The notes under the pieces were generated by a model. It was not told the origin of the DNA, did not search any database, and saw nothing but the letters and a program-made list of their open reading frames with translations. DNA of 64,000 nucleotides from an uncultured Clostridia bacterium (GTDB lineage: Bacteria; Bacillota; Clostridia; Peptostreptococcales; Anaerovoracaceae), in contig CAKQMV010000001.1 in the NCBI GenBank assembly GCA_934255135.1, positions 162,364-226,363 of the forward strand, given 5' to 3'. The number at the start of each line of letters is the position of its first letter. Positions within the stretch are counted from its first letter, which is position 1. Shown piece by piece: positions 52,026 through 60,837 of the stretch. Made by a program: the position numbers and the translations under genes.

Positions 52026-52520
52026 ATGAATGCGATTTTTCACAGAACAAGTGTAAGAAAGTTTTTAGATAAGCCAGTTGAGGATGAGAAGATTGAGAAA
52101 ATCCTGAGAGCTGCGATGGCTGCACCTTCCGCGCAGAACCAGCAGCCATGGGAATTCTATGTTGTTACAAATAAAGAAGTTCTTGAAGCTCTGTCCAAGA
52201 CAAGTCCATATGCAGGCTTTACTGCCAGCGCACCACTTGCCTTTGTAGCATGCTATCGCACAGAGTGCCTGACTCCAAGGTACGCACAGATTGACCTTAG
52301 TGCTTCAGTTCAGAACCTGCTTCTTGAAGCAGATGAGCTTGGACTTGGTGCTACATGGATTGGAATCGCCCCAATTCAGGAAAGAATGGTCGCAGTTAGA
52401 AATGTACTCGATATGCCGCAGGAACTTAATGCTTTTGCTATAATTACGTGCGGATATCCGGAAGCTGTCAGAGAACAGGAAAATCGTTTTGACCGCGAGC
52501 GAATTCACTATATTAAGTAA
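52026..52520 (+). CDS. Nitroreductase family protein
   Basis: 164 residues. Starts with FHRTSVRKFLDKPVEDEKIEKILRAAMAAPSAQNQQPWEF, the FMN-binding signature of oxygen-insensitive nitroreductases, and ends with AFAIITCGYPEAVREQENRFDRERIHYIK. Such FMN enzymes reduce nitroaromatics and quinones with NAD(P)H. AAAGGAGG lies upstream. It is a short (about 165-residue) subtype. It converges on the MATE gene. Confidence 0.94.
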   Translation: MNAIFHRTSVRKFLDKPVEDEKIEKILRAAMAAPSAQNQQPWEFYVVTNKEVLEALSKTSPYAGFTASAPLAFVACYRTECLTPRYAQIDLSASVQNLLLEADELGLGATWIGIAPIQERMVAVRNVLDMPQELNAFAIITCGYPEAVREQENRFDRERIHYIK

Positions 52521-52523
52521 ATT

Positions 52524-52560
52524 TAAAAGCATGAACTCCTTATGAGAGCTCATGCTTTTT
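52524..52560. terminator. Bidirectional terminator between nitroreductase and MATE genes
   Basis: AAAAGCATGA / TCATGCTTTT stem (10 bp), U-runs on both sides. On the minus strand the left arm is coding sequence for the MATE C-terminus, whose TAA at 52540 sits in the loop. Confidence 0.9.
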
Positions 52561-53850
52561 GTTTCTATTTTTCATTGCCAGCACGACTGCGATCAGTGCT
52601 GTTACGATTCTTCCTATTACCGTGCTCCACCAGATCATAATCTGTCCGCCAAAATACTTTGGCAGTATCAGCAGCATGATAAACAGCAGAATCGGCTCTG
52701 CAAATGTCACGATGTATGACAGAATGCTTTGCTCTGTCGCGTAGAACGATGAAGTTGCTACACGAGTAATGGCTACAAATGGTATAGAAATCAGGAAAAT
52801 CGGCATACATTTTATGATATCCGCATTAACCTCAGGTGATGCACCGAATAGCGTTCCAACTCTATGCCTGAACAGGAACAGAGTAACAGATCCGATAATC
52901 GCCAGGGCAATCGCGAACTGATATGCGAGCATTTTGGTCTGCTTCAGAAGCGCATGATTTCCCTCTCCATAGTAATGGCTGAACAGCGGCTGGCTTCCGT
53001 CACCGACACCCTGCAGAATCAGTGTCAGAATACACATAATATAACCGATGCACGCGTAAATCGCAATTGCCTCCTGACCGCCATACATCGCCGAGAACTT
53101 GTTGGTAAGCACCAGAGAAATGTTCGGTGTAAGTGCCATGCCAAAAGGAGCGAGTCCTATCTTCACAATCTGTCCGAGAGTCCCGCGAACCTCGGAGAGT
53201 CCAATCTTGAAGGTGATGTTCTTCTTCATCGCACAGAAGATAACAGCTATGATTCCTGTAACACACTGTCCGAGAATTGTTGCCGTCGACGCACCGTACA
53301 TTCCCATATCGAACACCCATACAAACATGTAATCGAACACGATATTAGTTACAAAGCCGGAAATCATCGCAACCATCGCCCAAAACGCACCACCGTAATT
53401 TCTCATGAAAGGTACCAGTCCCGTACCGAGAATCTGCATAATTGTCGCAAGCACAACTACCCTGATATACTGATTTCCCAACGTTATAAGCTCACCTGAA
53501 GCGCCAAGCATAGTAAGCAACTTCGTCGAATTCAGGAATACCGAAGCTGTAATAACCGCACTGAAAATAAGCATCATCCACATAGAGCATGCAATATATT
53601 TTCGAGCCTGCTCGTTGTTTCCCTCGGCCTTGGTGATCGCGTACTTAACAGCACCACCCATACCGATGCCCGTTCCCACAGCCTGAATCATTGCCTGAAT
53701 CGGAAACGCAATGTTAATCGCCGAAAGTCCAACGTCGCCGATGCAGTTTCCAACAAAAAATCCGTCTACAATCGCGTACACCCCGGAGAGCGCAAAAGAT
53801 AAAATAGACGGAATTACATAGCGAAAGAAAGTCTTCTTATTACTTGTCAC
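52540..53850 (-). CDS. MATE-family efflux transporter
   Basis: 436 residues with twelve membrane helices, NorM/DinF-like. Features: VIPSILSFALSGVYAIVDGFFVGNCIGDVGLSAINIAFPIQ (first helix pair) and the second repeat starting IGLAPFGMALTPNISLVLTNKFS. MATE proteins expel drugs or metabolites with H+ or Na+. I take the GTG at 53850 because GGAGG lies five bases before it; an ATG at 53862 has no ribosome site. Confidence 0.9.
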   Translation of the reverse strand: MTSNKKTFFRYVIPSILSFALSGVYAIVDGFFVGNCIGDVGLSAINIAFPIQAMIQAVGTGIGMGGAVKYAITKAEGNNEQARKYIACSMWMMLIFSAVITASVFLNSTKLLTMLGASGELITLGNQYIRVVVLATIMQILGTGLVPFMRNYGGAFWAMVAMISGFVTNIVFDYMFVWVFDMGMYGASTATILGQCVTGIIAVIFCAMKKNITFKIGLSEVRGTLGQIVKIGLAPFGMALTPNISLVLTNKFSAMYGGQEAIAIYACIGYIMCILTLILQGVGDGSQPLFSHYYGEGNHALLKQTKMLAYQFAIALAIIGSVTLFLFRHRVGTLFGASPEVNADIIKCMPIFLISIPFVAITRVATSSFYATEQSILSYIVTFAEPILLFIMLLILPKYFGGQIMIWWSTVIGRIVTALIAVVLAMKNRNKKHELS

Positions 53851-53949
53851 TATATCCTCCATTAAATACACCAAAAATAACATTACAAGTATAGCATTTT
53901 CTTCCGCTATCGGAAGCCTATTTTGTTCAAAAATGGTTAATTAATTTAA

Positions 53950-53998
53950 GAACAAAACCTGCATCTGAAAAGCATTCTCAGCTGACCGATACAGGTTT
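53950..53998 (-). terminator. Terminator of the hybrid histidine kinase
   Basis: Minus strand: AAACCTG / CAGGTTT outer stem with inner CTGA/TCAG stem, then TGTTCTTAA. Confidence 0.75.
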
Positions 53999-54049
53999 CT
54001 TTTACTTATTCAAATATCTCATCTACAATCCCATGAATTCCGCAGGCTA

Positions 54050-56998
54050 CTACAGATTATTCTGCAGCAGCTCCACGAGCTCCTCGATTACAATTGGCTT
54101 AGACAGGAATCCATTCATGCCGGCGTCCATCGCCTTTTTGCGATCCTCCTCGAACGCATTTGCAGTCATCGCAACAATCTGAACTCCTGCGAGTGCCGCA
54201 TTATCAAGCGCACGAATCTCACGCGTAGCATCGTATCCGTCCATCACTGGCATCTGCACGTCCATCAGTACAAGATCATATTGTCCCGTAGCGGAATTCT
54301 TAACCTTCTCCACTGCCACGGCACCATTCTCAGCTGTGTCTACATCAAAGCCATATGTACCGAGAATCTCAAGCGCAATCTCCCTGTTAAGCTCGTTATC
54401 CTCAACAAGCAGAATATGCTTATCACTGAAATCAGAATCAGTCGCAGGAAGAATCTCATGCTCAGAATCATCCATCTTCTGACCGATTGCAGACATAAGA
54501 GTCTTGCGAAGATCTGACATAAACATCGGCTTCGCGCAAAAAGCAGTTACACCGGCCGCCTTAGCCTCCTCTTCGATATCGGACCAGTCGTATGCCGTCA
54601 GAATGATAATTGGAGTATCATCACCGATGCTTCTGATCTGGCGTGTGACCTCAATTCCGTTCATATCCGGAAGTAGCCAGTCGATGATGTAAGCGTGGAA
54701 CGTATCGCCAATCTCCACGGATTGCTGTGCACGTAGCACAGCCTCCCTGCCGGAGAGAGTCCACTCCGGACGCATGCCCACTTTTACAAGCATTTTGGTC
54801 ACGCTGTCGCAAGTGTTGAAATCATCATCAACGACGAGAGCCTTCAGTCCCTCGAGCTCTACAATCTTCTCCTCGCGGCGGTGCTCCGGCTGAACACGCA
54901 TCTCAAGCCTGATAATAAACTCACTACCCTTGTCCTTCTCGGTCTTAAGTTCAATAGTTCCGCCCATCATGTCCACGATATTTTTCGTAATCGCCATACC
55001 GAGGCCTGTTCCCTGAATCCTGCTTACTGTGGAAGATCTCTCACGTTCAAAAGGTGCAAAAATCTTATCAGCGAATTCCGGACTCATGCCGATTCCGCTA
55101 TCCTTCACGCGAATCTCATATTCCGATCTGTCCTTCTGTGAACCAGGAAGCTGCTTCAGGCGAACTGAAACCGTGCCACCAGCAGGTGTGAACTTGATTG
55201 CATTAGAAAGCAGGTTCAGCAGTATCTGGTTCAGTCTTGTCCTGTCGCAATATACATCCTCATCGGTGATATCCATTACGTCCATATAAAGCTCAAGCTG
55301 TTTTGCGTGAACTTGACCGCCCACAATAGTTCTAAGATCATGAAGCACGTCTGACAGGTTAACTGCATTCTCTTCAAGATGAATCTTACCGCTTTCGATA
55401 CGGCTCATATCGAGAATGTCATTGATAAGTGAAAGCAGATGATTACTTGAAGAAAGAATCTTCTCAAGATAATCGTGTATCTTCTCTTTGTCGTTTACGT
55501 TACTTACAGCAAGTGTTGTAAATCCTATAATCGCATTCATAGGAGTTCTTATATCGTGCGACATATTCGAAAGAAACGTACTCTTGGCACGACTGGCTGT
55601 CTCAGCAGCACTTACTGCGTCTGAGAGTGCCTGATTAACCTTCCTATCATCTGTTCTATCGGACATAACAAGAATGTATTTCATCTTGCTGTTAACCATG
55701 CTGCACATCGCAATATTATGGAACCACATGTGTTCTCCAGTTTTCTGATGTATATATTCGTATTCCCAGTCACACTGCTCATCAGGCTTAAGTCTGCGAA
55801 GATGATCTACTTTAGTCTCTAATGATTCATATGGACTTAAATCACCAAGAATTCGGATATCATCCGTCAACTGTTCTACAGTTATGCCAAGCAGTCTCTC
55901 GATATTAGGGCTGACATAATCAGGCTTCGCAGTCTTAGCATCAAGCATCATGAAGACATCGTCAACATTCATAGAAAGCTTCTCGAAGAGCTCCTCTCGG
56001 TACATGATTTCGCCAGTCTTTTCATTCAGACTTATGCGACTTCTTCTCAATATGAATCCAATTATAAAGCACGCAATAACAAGAATCAGAAATCCTACGA
56101 TTGCTATAGTAGCGATCTGCAACGTTCTCATGCTCGAATTAACTACTCTTATAGGCACAATTCCTATAAGCATCAGATCCTGGATTCCTGTACTTTCATA
56201 AACGAGATAGAACTTTACTCCTTCAAGAGTTACTATCGTATCACCAGAATTGCCATTCTTGAAATCCTCCTCAATCTTACTGATCTTTGATTCAGACATA
56301 TCAGAATGATCTCTTAGAACAGCAATGAAATTATATGCTGCATCCCATGAATCGTTTGAATTATCAATGGCTATACGTCCGTCTGAATGAACAGCATAGC
56401 TTGTCGCTTGACCGTCGAAAGACGATATATTCAGAGCCTTTACAATATCAGAATTATTGTAAGCAAAAGCTACGGCGTCATATTTGAATCCCTGATACAC
56501 ACCGCTGCCCTCAGGACACACGAAAACTATCATCTGCGGCTTGCCGGGAAGCACGGCGTTCATAACAATGTCATCACCACGATTAATCTGGCTTTCGAGA
56601 TTACCTTGGATTCCAAGATAACCTGTTTTGCCCGTCAAAGTCTTATACTTTCCCTCGGACGTCAGAAAGTAGAAGTTCGAAAAACCGATCTCCTTCTTTC
56701 CCTTCTCCATATAATTCGTAAAATCATTCTTATCAGAAGCACTATTTAAATACTCATCACACATGTGAAGATAAGTCATATTCTTGCTAACGAGCTCATT
56801 CAGCATCTTATTCGACTGTCCTAGAACCTCATCAAGATGAGATACACTCTCCTGATACACAGTCTTTGATACAAACCTCGAATACTCGAAACCGGCCAGA
56901 ACTGTTCCAACAAGCAAAACAATGATAGCTGCAGTGATTCTCTTGTGCTTTTTCGTGAAATTTATTACGTTATTTATATTATGATTTGAATCACTCAT
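54050..56998 (-). CDS. Hybrid sensor histidine kinase with two receiver domains
   Basis: 982 residues. Membrane helix 1 (about 19-39), a large extracytoplasmic sensor domain (Cache-like, about 40-285), helix 2 (about 288-310), a PAS domain (PDYVSPNIERLLGIT), HisKA (FLSNMSHDIRTPMNAIIGFT, His near 506), HATPase (NLLSNAIKFT, DSGIGM, GTGLGMAITKNI), then two receiver domains with Asp in YIIDWLLPDMNG (about 770) and LVLMDVQMPVMDG (about 910). There is no DNA-binding output, so a phosphorelay partner is needed. Start at 56998 is one base after a 33-codon ORF's region; that ORF and repeats upstream suggest leader control. Confidence 0.93.
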   Translation of the reverse strand: MSDSNHNINNVINFTKKHKRITAAIIVLLVGTVLAGFEYSRFVSKTVYQESVSHLDEVLGQSNKMLNELVSKNMTYLHMCDEYLNSASDKNDFTNYMEKGKKEIGFSNFYFLTSEGKYKTLTGKTGYLGIQGNLESQINRGDDIVMNAVLPGKPQMIVFVCPEGSGVYQGFKYDAVAFAYNNSDIVKALNISSFDGQATSYAVHSDGRIAIDNSNDSWDAAYNFIAVLRDHSDMSESKISKIEEDFKNGNSGDTIVTLEGVKFYLVYESTGIQDLMLIGIVPIRVVNSSMRTLQIATIAIVGFLILVIACFIIGFILRRSRISLNEKTGEIMYREELFEKLSMNVDDVFMMLDAKTAKPDYVSPNIERLLGITVEQLTDDIRILGDLSPYESLETKVDHLRRLKPDEQCDWEYEYIHQKTGEHMWFHNIAMCSMVNSKMKYILVMSDRTDDRKVNQALSDAVSAAETASRAKSTFLSNMSHDIRTPMNAIIGFTTLAVSNVNDKEKIHDYLEKILSSSNHLLSLINDILDMSRIESGKIHLEENAVNLSDVLHDLRTIVGGQVHAKQLELYMDVMDITDEDVYCDRTRLNQILLNLLSNAIKFTPAGGTVSVRLKQLPGSQKDRSEYEIRVKDSGIGMSPEFADKIFAPFERERSSTVSRIQGTGLGMAITKNIVDMMGGTIELKTEKDKGSEFIIRLEMRVQPEHRREEKIVELEGLKALVVDDDFNTCDSVTKMLVKVGMRPEWTLSGREAVLRAQQSVEIGDTFHAYIIDWLLPDMNGIEVTRQIRSIGDDTPIIILTAYDWSDIEEEAKAAGVTAFCAKPMFMSDLRKTLMSAIGQKMDDSEHEILPATDSDFSDKHILLVEDNELNREIALEILGTYGFDVDTAENGAVAVEKVKNSATGQYDLVLMDVQMPVMDGYDATREIRALDNAALAGVQIVAMTANAFEEDRKKAMDAGMNGFLSKPIVIEELVELLQNNL

Positions 56999-57001
56999 CT
57001 T

Positions 57002-57103
57002 CTACCTCAATGTGATATAGTTCTCCGGCTCGGCAAGCGAATTCTTGTCGTCAGAAATGTACTTAACCCATGCATCCTCAACAGTCCGATTACTCTCTTT
57101 CAT
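57002..57103 (-). CDS. 33-residue ORF ahead of the hybrid kinase
   Basis: ATG at 57103 has AAGGGA seven bases upstream and ends with TAG at 57002, three bases before the kinase ATG. The product starts MKESNRTVEDAWVKYISDD and ends ENYITLR, hydrophilic and acidic, no signal or membrane segment. Its tight spacing implies translational coupling to the kinase. It does not resemble anything I recognise. A leader peptide or a coupled small protein are both possible; a remnant is the alternative. Confidence 0.5.
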   Translation of the reverse strand: MKESNRTVEDAWVKYISDDKNSLAEPENYITLR

Positions 57104-57156
57104 AATATGTTCCCTTCGTTAAATACCCCTTTAGAAACGTCGAAAATATGACAAAT

Positions 57157-57227
57157 TACGACTTAAATACGAATTAAATACGACATAAATTCGACGTATG
57201 TAAATAAAACTTTACATAATCTTTACA
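57157..57227. repeat. 11-bp tandem repeats and TTTACA direct repeats in the kinase leader
   Basis: 57157-57200 is four units of period 11: TACGACTTAAA, TACGAATTAAA, TACGACATAAA, TTCGACGTATG. At 57211-57227 two TTTACA words are 11 bp apart (TTTACA-N5-TTTACA on the plus strand). Period 11 is one helical turn and is typical of winged-helix regulator sites. The probable kinase promoter (-35 GCGACA, 18 bp, -10 TATAAT; 57250-57279, minus strand) lies upstream of both sets, so they would be transcribed. Confidence 0.7.
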
Positions 57228-57249
57228 TTGTTAAAATTTTTAGCACCGT

Positions 57250-57279
57250 ATTATACCATATATGGCAAGCCTATGTCGC
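57250..57279 (-). promoter_or_regulatory. Probable promoter of the hybrid kinase transcript
   Basis: Minus strand: -35 GCGACA (57274-57279), 18-bp spacer, consensus -10 TATAAT (57250-57255). It gives an untranslated leader of about 140 bases before the 33-codon ORF. A CCATATATGG palindrome lies in the spacer. Confidence 0.55.
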
Positions 57280-57317
57280 TACTATAGGCTATATTTATAT
57301 ATTTTCCATATAGATAA

Positions 57318-57344
57318 CCCGCGGCCTCAAAGCGGTACCGCGGG
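57318..57344 (-). terminator. Hairpin after the interrupted ORF
   Basis: Minus strand: CCCGCGG / CCGCGGG with a 13-nt loop, followed by TTATCTATAT; the U-run is weak. Confidence 0.6.
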
Positions 57345-57396
57345 TATCATAACAATAGTTTATTCATTTACTAAAACATCAACTTCATCTAACAGA

Positions 57397-57732
57397 CTAA
57401 CAACGTTTCAGCTGGCATGTCATCTTCGGATATGCACCAGTTGCATCAAACTTCTTGAACCACAGGAACTTCTTCATAGTTACATTAACCTCATCATCGA
57501 GTATAATGTTCGGCGCAGCATATAGAAAATAAGTTTCATCATCTGCTTTAACTTCATACTCTTCGTAGTCCTGTGTTGCCAGTTTTGTCAAATCATTCTC
57601 GGTTACAAGCCTTGCACCCATCCTAAAATAGGATCCAGCTCAGCTCTGAAGCTGATCTGACCAGATGGCAATGCCAACAGCCTGTTCTGTCTTAATCTGT
57701 TTAATCAGTTTATCTGAAAATGTAATAGACAT
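57397..57732 (-). pseudogene. Unknown protein interrupted by an in-frame TGA
   Basis: ATG at 57732 with AAAGGAGC upstream begins MSITFSDKLIKQIKTEQAVG; after 30 codons a TGA (57640-57642) occurs, and the same frame continues for 80 codons (AGSYFRMGARLVTENDLTKLA...) to 57397. Both parts look protein-like, so this is probably one gene of 111 codons with a nonsense mutation. A short hairpin ATCCTA-TTT-TAGGAT starts six bases after the TGA; a selenocysteine context is conceivable, but its loop lacks the usual SECIS features. No family recognised. Confidence 0.6.
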
Positions 57733-57854
57733 ATAATTGCTCCTTTCATCACAATAACCCTTGTAGCAAACATAGCATTCTCTGCTTAACATCTCACCTT
57801 GTATCTGTATTATAGCTGTCTATTGCATTTATTTCTGTGACATAGTCACATAGC

Positions 57855-59264
57855 TTACTTATTTTTATTTCTATAGTACTCCTGCTTCTGCACATACATA
57901 GCCCGATCGGCTTCCTTGGTAAGATCTTCAATTGAATACTCCGGATAATTGCTTGCAAAAGCGCATCCAACCGAGATACTAAGACTCTTGACCTTGTCAC
58001 CAGACCACTCTTTCACTATGCGTCCAAGCTCTTCAATAATTATCAAAGCCTCAATCTTCTTCATGTGCCCAATAGCAACAAACTCATCTCCACCGATTCT
58101 GAATGTCTGCCCCTTATCACCTACCGCTTCAGTAATACAGTCAGCAGCACCGCGTATCAGTTCATCTCCAGCCTCATGCCCAAGTGTATCATTCACAACC
58201 TTCAAGCCATTAATATCCATCAGAAATACTGTAACATCAGACGGAACACTATCTGAATATAATTCAAGAACCTCATTATATGCAAAACGACTTGAAACAC
58301 CCGTCAGAGCATCAATAGAAATCTTAACACTCTGCTCGAGAATCTTTCTGTTCATTATGGAACGCTGAGCCGTATAATACTCGTAAATCCACTGAATAAT
58401 AATGCTCACAATTCCGAACAGGCTTATAAAAGCAACCAGTGCCTGCACAAGAAACGCCGTCAGATTAATATTCAAATGTCTGCTGATAATAATGCCGTGA
58501 ATGCCAAGCTCTGTGAAAATCATTTTTCTTAAATACAGAATACACAGAATTCCTATTATACATGCGCAAACCTTCGAGAATACAAGTATCCTCGGATTCC
58601 TGCTCTCCATGTCCACATCGGAATCAGAACCAGCATCATCACAGAGATAAGCGAGATACGTCCTCGCCTTTTGGCCGGAGAGAAAATAATGTGCGGCGCA
58701 GCAGGCAACGACCGACAAAGCAATCGATACCCAGTCCCGAAGCCAAGGATACGATAAAATATGTCCTGTTAAGGTCTCGCGCAGCATCGGGAAGAACATG
58801 TACAGCGACAAGAAGATTACAAATCCATGAAGCAGCGTACCTGCAATCGCGATTAGCGAAATTCCGACGTAAACATGCTTGCGTGGCTTCCGAAAATACA
58901 CGCCGAACATCCAGCTGACGATTAGTGCAAAAATTATTCTCGCTACCGCAAGTGACAGCGAGCTAAGCGGCATCCCGCTGACGATTGGAGAGAACAGCTT
59001 GTCGAGATCTACCGTCGCATACGTTCCTATCCACATGGAGGATCCCACGAATACGCACACAACCGGAATGCTTCCCCTCGCTCCCAGAATCATTGCCGCA
59101 ACAATCACGAGAACGTGCATCGAAGTCGTCGATACATTCCAATACTGAATATATCCAAGATAAGAGAATGCAAAAACAGTCTCGAGTGCCACCAGCATCA
59201 AGACCATTTCGTGCAATTTCTGCCTCGTAAGTGATATTCCGTATAGTTGTCTAAAGCGTTCCAT
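57855..59264 (-). CDS. Membrane-bound diguanylate cyclase (GGDEF)
   Basis: 469 residues from the ATG at 59264, with AAGGTGG upstream. Seven or eight membrane helices in residues 15-310 with short loops, then a GGDEF domain: VFLMDINGLKVVNDTLGHEAGDELI, FRIGGDEFVAIG (intact active site) and SISVGCAFAS. It makes cyclic-di-GMP. No RxxD inhibition site precedes the GGDEF motif, so product inhibition at the I-site is not expected. No EAL or PilZ gene is in the window. Confidence 0.92.
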   Translation of the reverse strand: MERFRQLYGISLTRQKLHEMVLMLVALETVFAFSYLGYIQYWNVSTTSMHVLVIVAAMILGARGSIPVVCVFVGSSMWIGTYATVDLDKLFSPIVSGMPLSSLSLAVARIIFALIVSWMFGVYFRKPRKHVYVGISLIAIAGTLLHGFVIFLSLYMFFPMLRETLTGHILSYPWLRDWVSIALSVVACCAAHYFLSGQKARTYLAYLCDDAGSDSDVDMESRNPRILVFSKVCACIIGILCILYLRKMIFTELGIHGIIISRHLNINLTAFLVQALVAFISLFGIVSIIIQWIYEYYTAQRSIMNRKILEQSVKISIDALTGVSSRFAYNEVLELYSDSVPSDVTVFLMDINGLKVVNDTLGHEAGDELIRGAADCITEAVGDKGQTFRIGGDEFVAIGHMKKIEALIIIEELGRIVKEWSGDKVKSLSISVGCAFASNYPEYSIEDLTKEADRAMYVQKQEYYRNKNK

Positions 59265-59562
59265 TATCATCCACCTTATTTTCTAGCTATATATAAGGAA
59301 AGTATAACATAAATACAAAACACGTAATTTAATAAAAACAGATATACTAGTCCAGTTCTATTGAATCTGAAATATAGTACTTAAACGAGACCCACGAAAT
59401 TTTCTTTTGTATTAGCATAGTTATAAACATCGCAATTATCTATAAAGAACCACTTCTTTGTAATCATAGAGTTTTTTCATTTCTGATGCATCTATGCTCA
59501 AGAAGACACCATACACTAGGATCATTGTCAATAGAAATATCAATATTTTCCTACGCGTTGTA

Positions 59563-59802
59563 CTATCCTTTCTGTTTATTTAACCTCGCCCTGTAACTCT
59601 GCGGCGGGACGAATTTCCATATTTCCACTAATCTTCCCGCTATCCGGGAAGAATCTGAGTTTTCCAAAGATTTGTATCGCTTCCTCTTTTGTATCGCTTC
59701 CTCTTGAAAATTTCTATCATCAAGACCATATAAGAAATACGGCCCTTCATGAGATATTACACAATGCACATTTTTCGCATCTAGAGTTCTAATATTCCGC
59801 AA
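59563..59802 (-). pseudogene. Remnant frameshifted by a 17-bp tandem duplication
   Basis: The frame has a TTG start without a ribosome site and a stop directly upstream. It reads IRTLDAKNVHCVISHEGPYFL and DDRNFQEEAIQ, then changes character. A perfect 17-bp tandem duplication (59672-59688 = 59689-59705) lies at that point. With one copy removed the frame continues EEAIQIFGKLRFFPDSG and ends in AAELQGEVK at 59576, a more natural C-terminus. The remnant is thus an N-truncated gene with a fresh frameshift. Family unknown. Confidence 0.65.
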
Positions 59803-59817
59803 CTTGCTATATCAATT

Positions 59818-60837
59818 CTATTTTATTGCTTCTAGCACCTCGCCAATATCCCCGTCAATGCATATGCTTCTAGCCTCAATCTCCCCCGGACAGAAAGCCT
59901 CTCCATAATTTAGGCAGGCATACACCGCATTTTCATTCGCCATAGTCATCTGCCAGAACGGATATTTCACAATAACAGGCGTATTCGCTCCCACGCCTAA
60001 TTCCAGATATAGCACATGAAGCCCTTCATGCCTTCTTAGAAAATCTGAATAAGCAGCCGAAGCCATGTGCCAGCCTTCATCTTCCACAAAAGAGTCATCC
60101 GCCCGAAGATTCATCGTTACATCTGAACCATCATCAGGACACTTCGGAATCAGTTCTGTCGGAATCCTCATGGTAATCCCTTTATCTTCCGGCACTTGAT
60201 ATACACCTGCTTCATTCTTCACGAAGCCCTGTGCCACCATTGCCTTCATCACCCATTCCTCATTATCATAGGTTTTCTGAACACGACCATCCACGTTCTG
60301 GAACAGGCCATAATCTCCTTGCGTATAGAAAAGACGCTTTTTATCAAACCCGGCTTTATGGAACTGGTGGTCCACATTTGTCGTGATAACGAAGTAATCC
60401 TTTTCTTTCACCAGTTCAAGCAGTTCCCTATATACTGGCTTCGGAGCATCAATATATCTGTTGTAGTAGATATGTCTTGCCCACCATGCCCATCTGGTTT
60501 CATCGTCCGGAAAAGGATAAAAACCGCCAGAGTACATATCTCTGATTCCGAAATGCTTAGCAAAATCAAAGAAAAACTTATCAAATCGTTCACCGCTATA
60601 AGTAAGCCCTGAAGAAGTGGATAGTCCTGCACCGCCTCCAATCACAATGGCATCGGCAGAATCAATCTCTTTCTTCAGTCTGGCAAGCTGCTCTTCCCTT
60701 GTGTCCTTGCCATAAGAAATAATTCTGCTAAAATATCTCACGGCACTCAATCCATTCCTGATAGATTCTTCATATCCGTTCGGCATCTCACGATAAGAGT
60801 CTTTCGTATATGTCCTTATCTTCATCTTTGAAAACAT
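59818..60837 (-). CDS. SirTM-type sirtuin (macrodomain-linked Sir2)
   Basis: 339 residues. Rossmann segment ADAIVIGGGAGLSTSSGLTYSG, then FFFDFAKHFGIRDMYSGGFYPFPDDETRWAWWARHI, and the NAD motif TTNVDHQFHKAGF. No zinc-ribbon CxxC pairs are visible. These are features of the class M sirtuins (SirTM) that ADP-ribosylate lipoyl-carrier proteins. It overlaps the macrodomain gene by 50 bp (60788-60837). Its start (AAAGGGTGA upstream) lies inside that gene. GcvH-L and LplA2 partners of the known operon are not in the window. Confidence 0.88.
   Translation of the reverse strand: MFSKMKIRTYTKDSYREMPNGYEESIRNGLSAVRYFSRIISYGKDTREEQLARLKKEIDSADAIVIGGGAGLSTSSGLTYSGERFDKFFFDFAKHFGIRDMYSGGFYPFPDDETRWAWWARHIYYNRYIDAPKPVYRELLELVKEKDYFVITTNVDHQFHKAGFDKKRLFYTQGDYGLFQNVDGRVQKTYDNEEWVMKAMVAQGFVKNEAGVYQVPEDKGITMRIPTELIPKCPDDGSDVTMNLRADDSFVEDEGWHMASAAYSDFLRRHEGLHVLYLELGVGANTPVIVKYPFWQMTMANENAVYACLNYGEAFCPGEIEARSICIDGDIGEVLEAIK

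Noticed and set aside
57640..57642. Selenocysteine codon at the in-frame TGA
   Set aside because: The downstream hairpin loop lacks the bases typical of a bacterial SECIS; kept only as a low-probability option.
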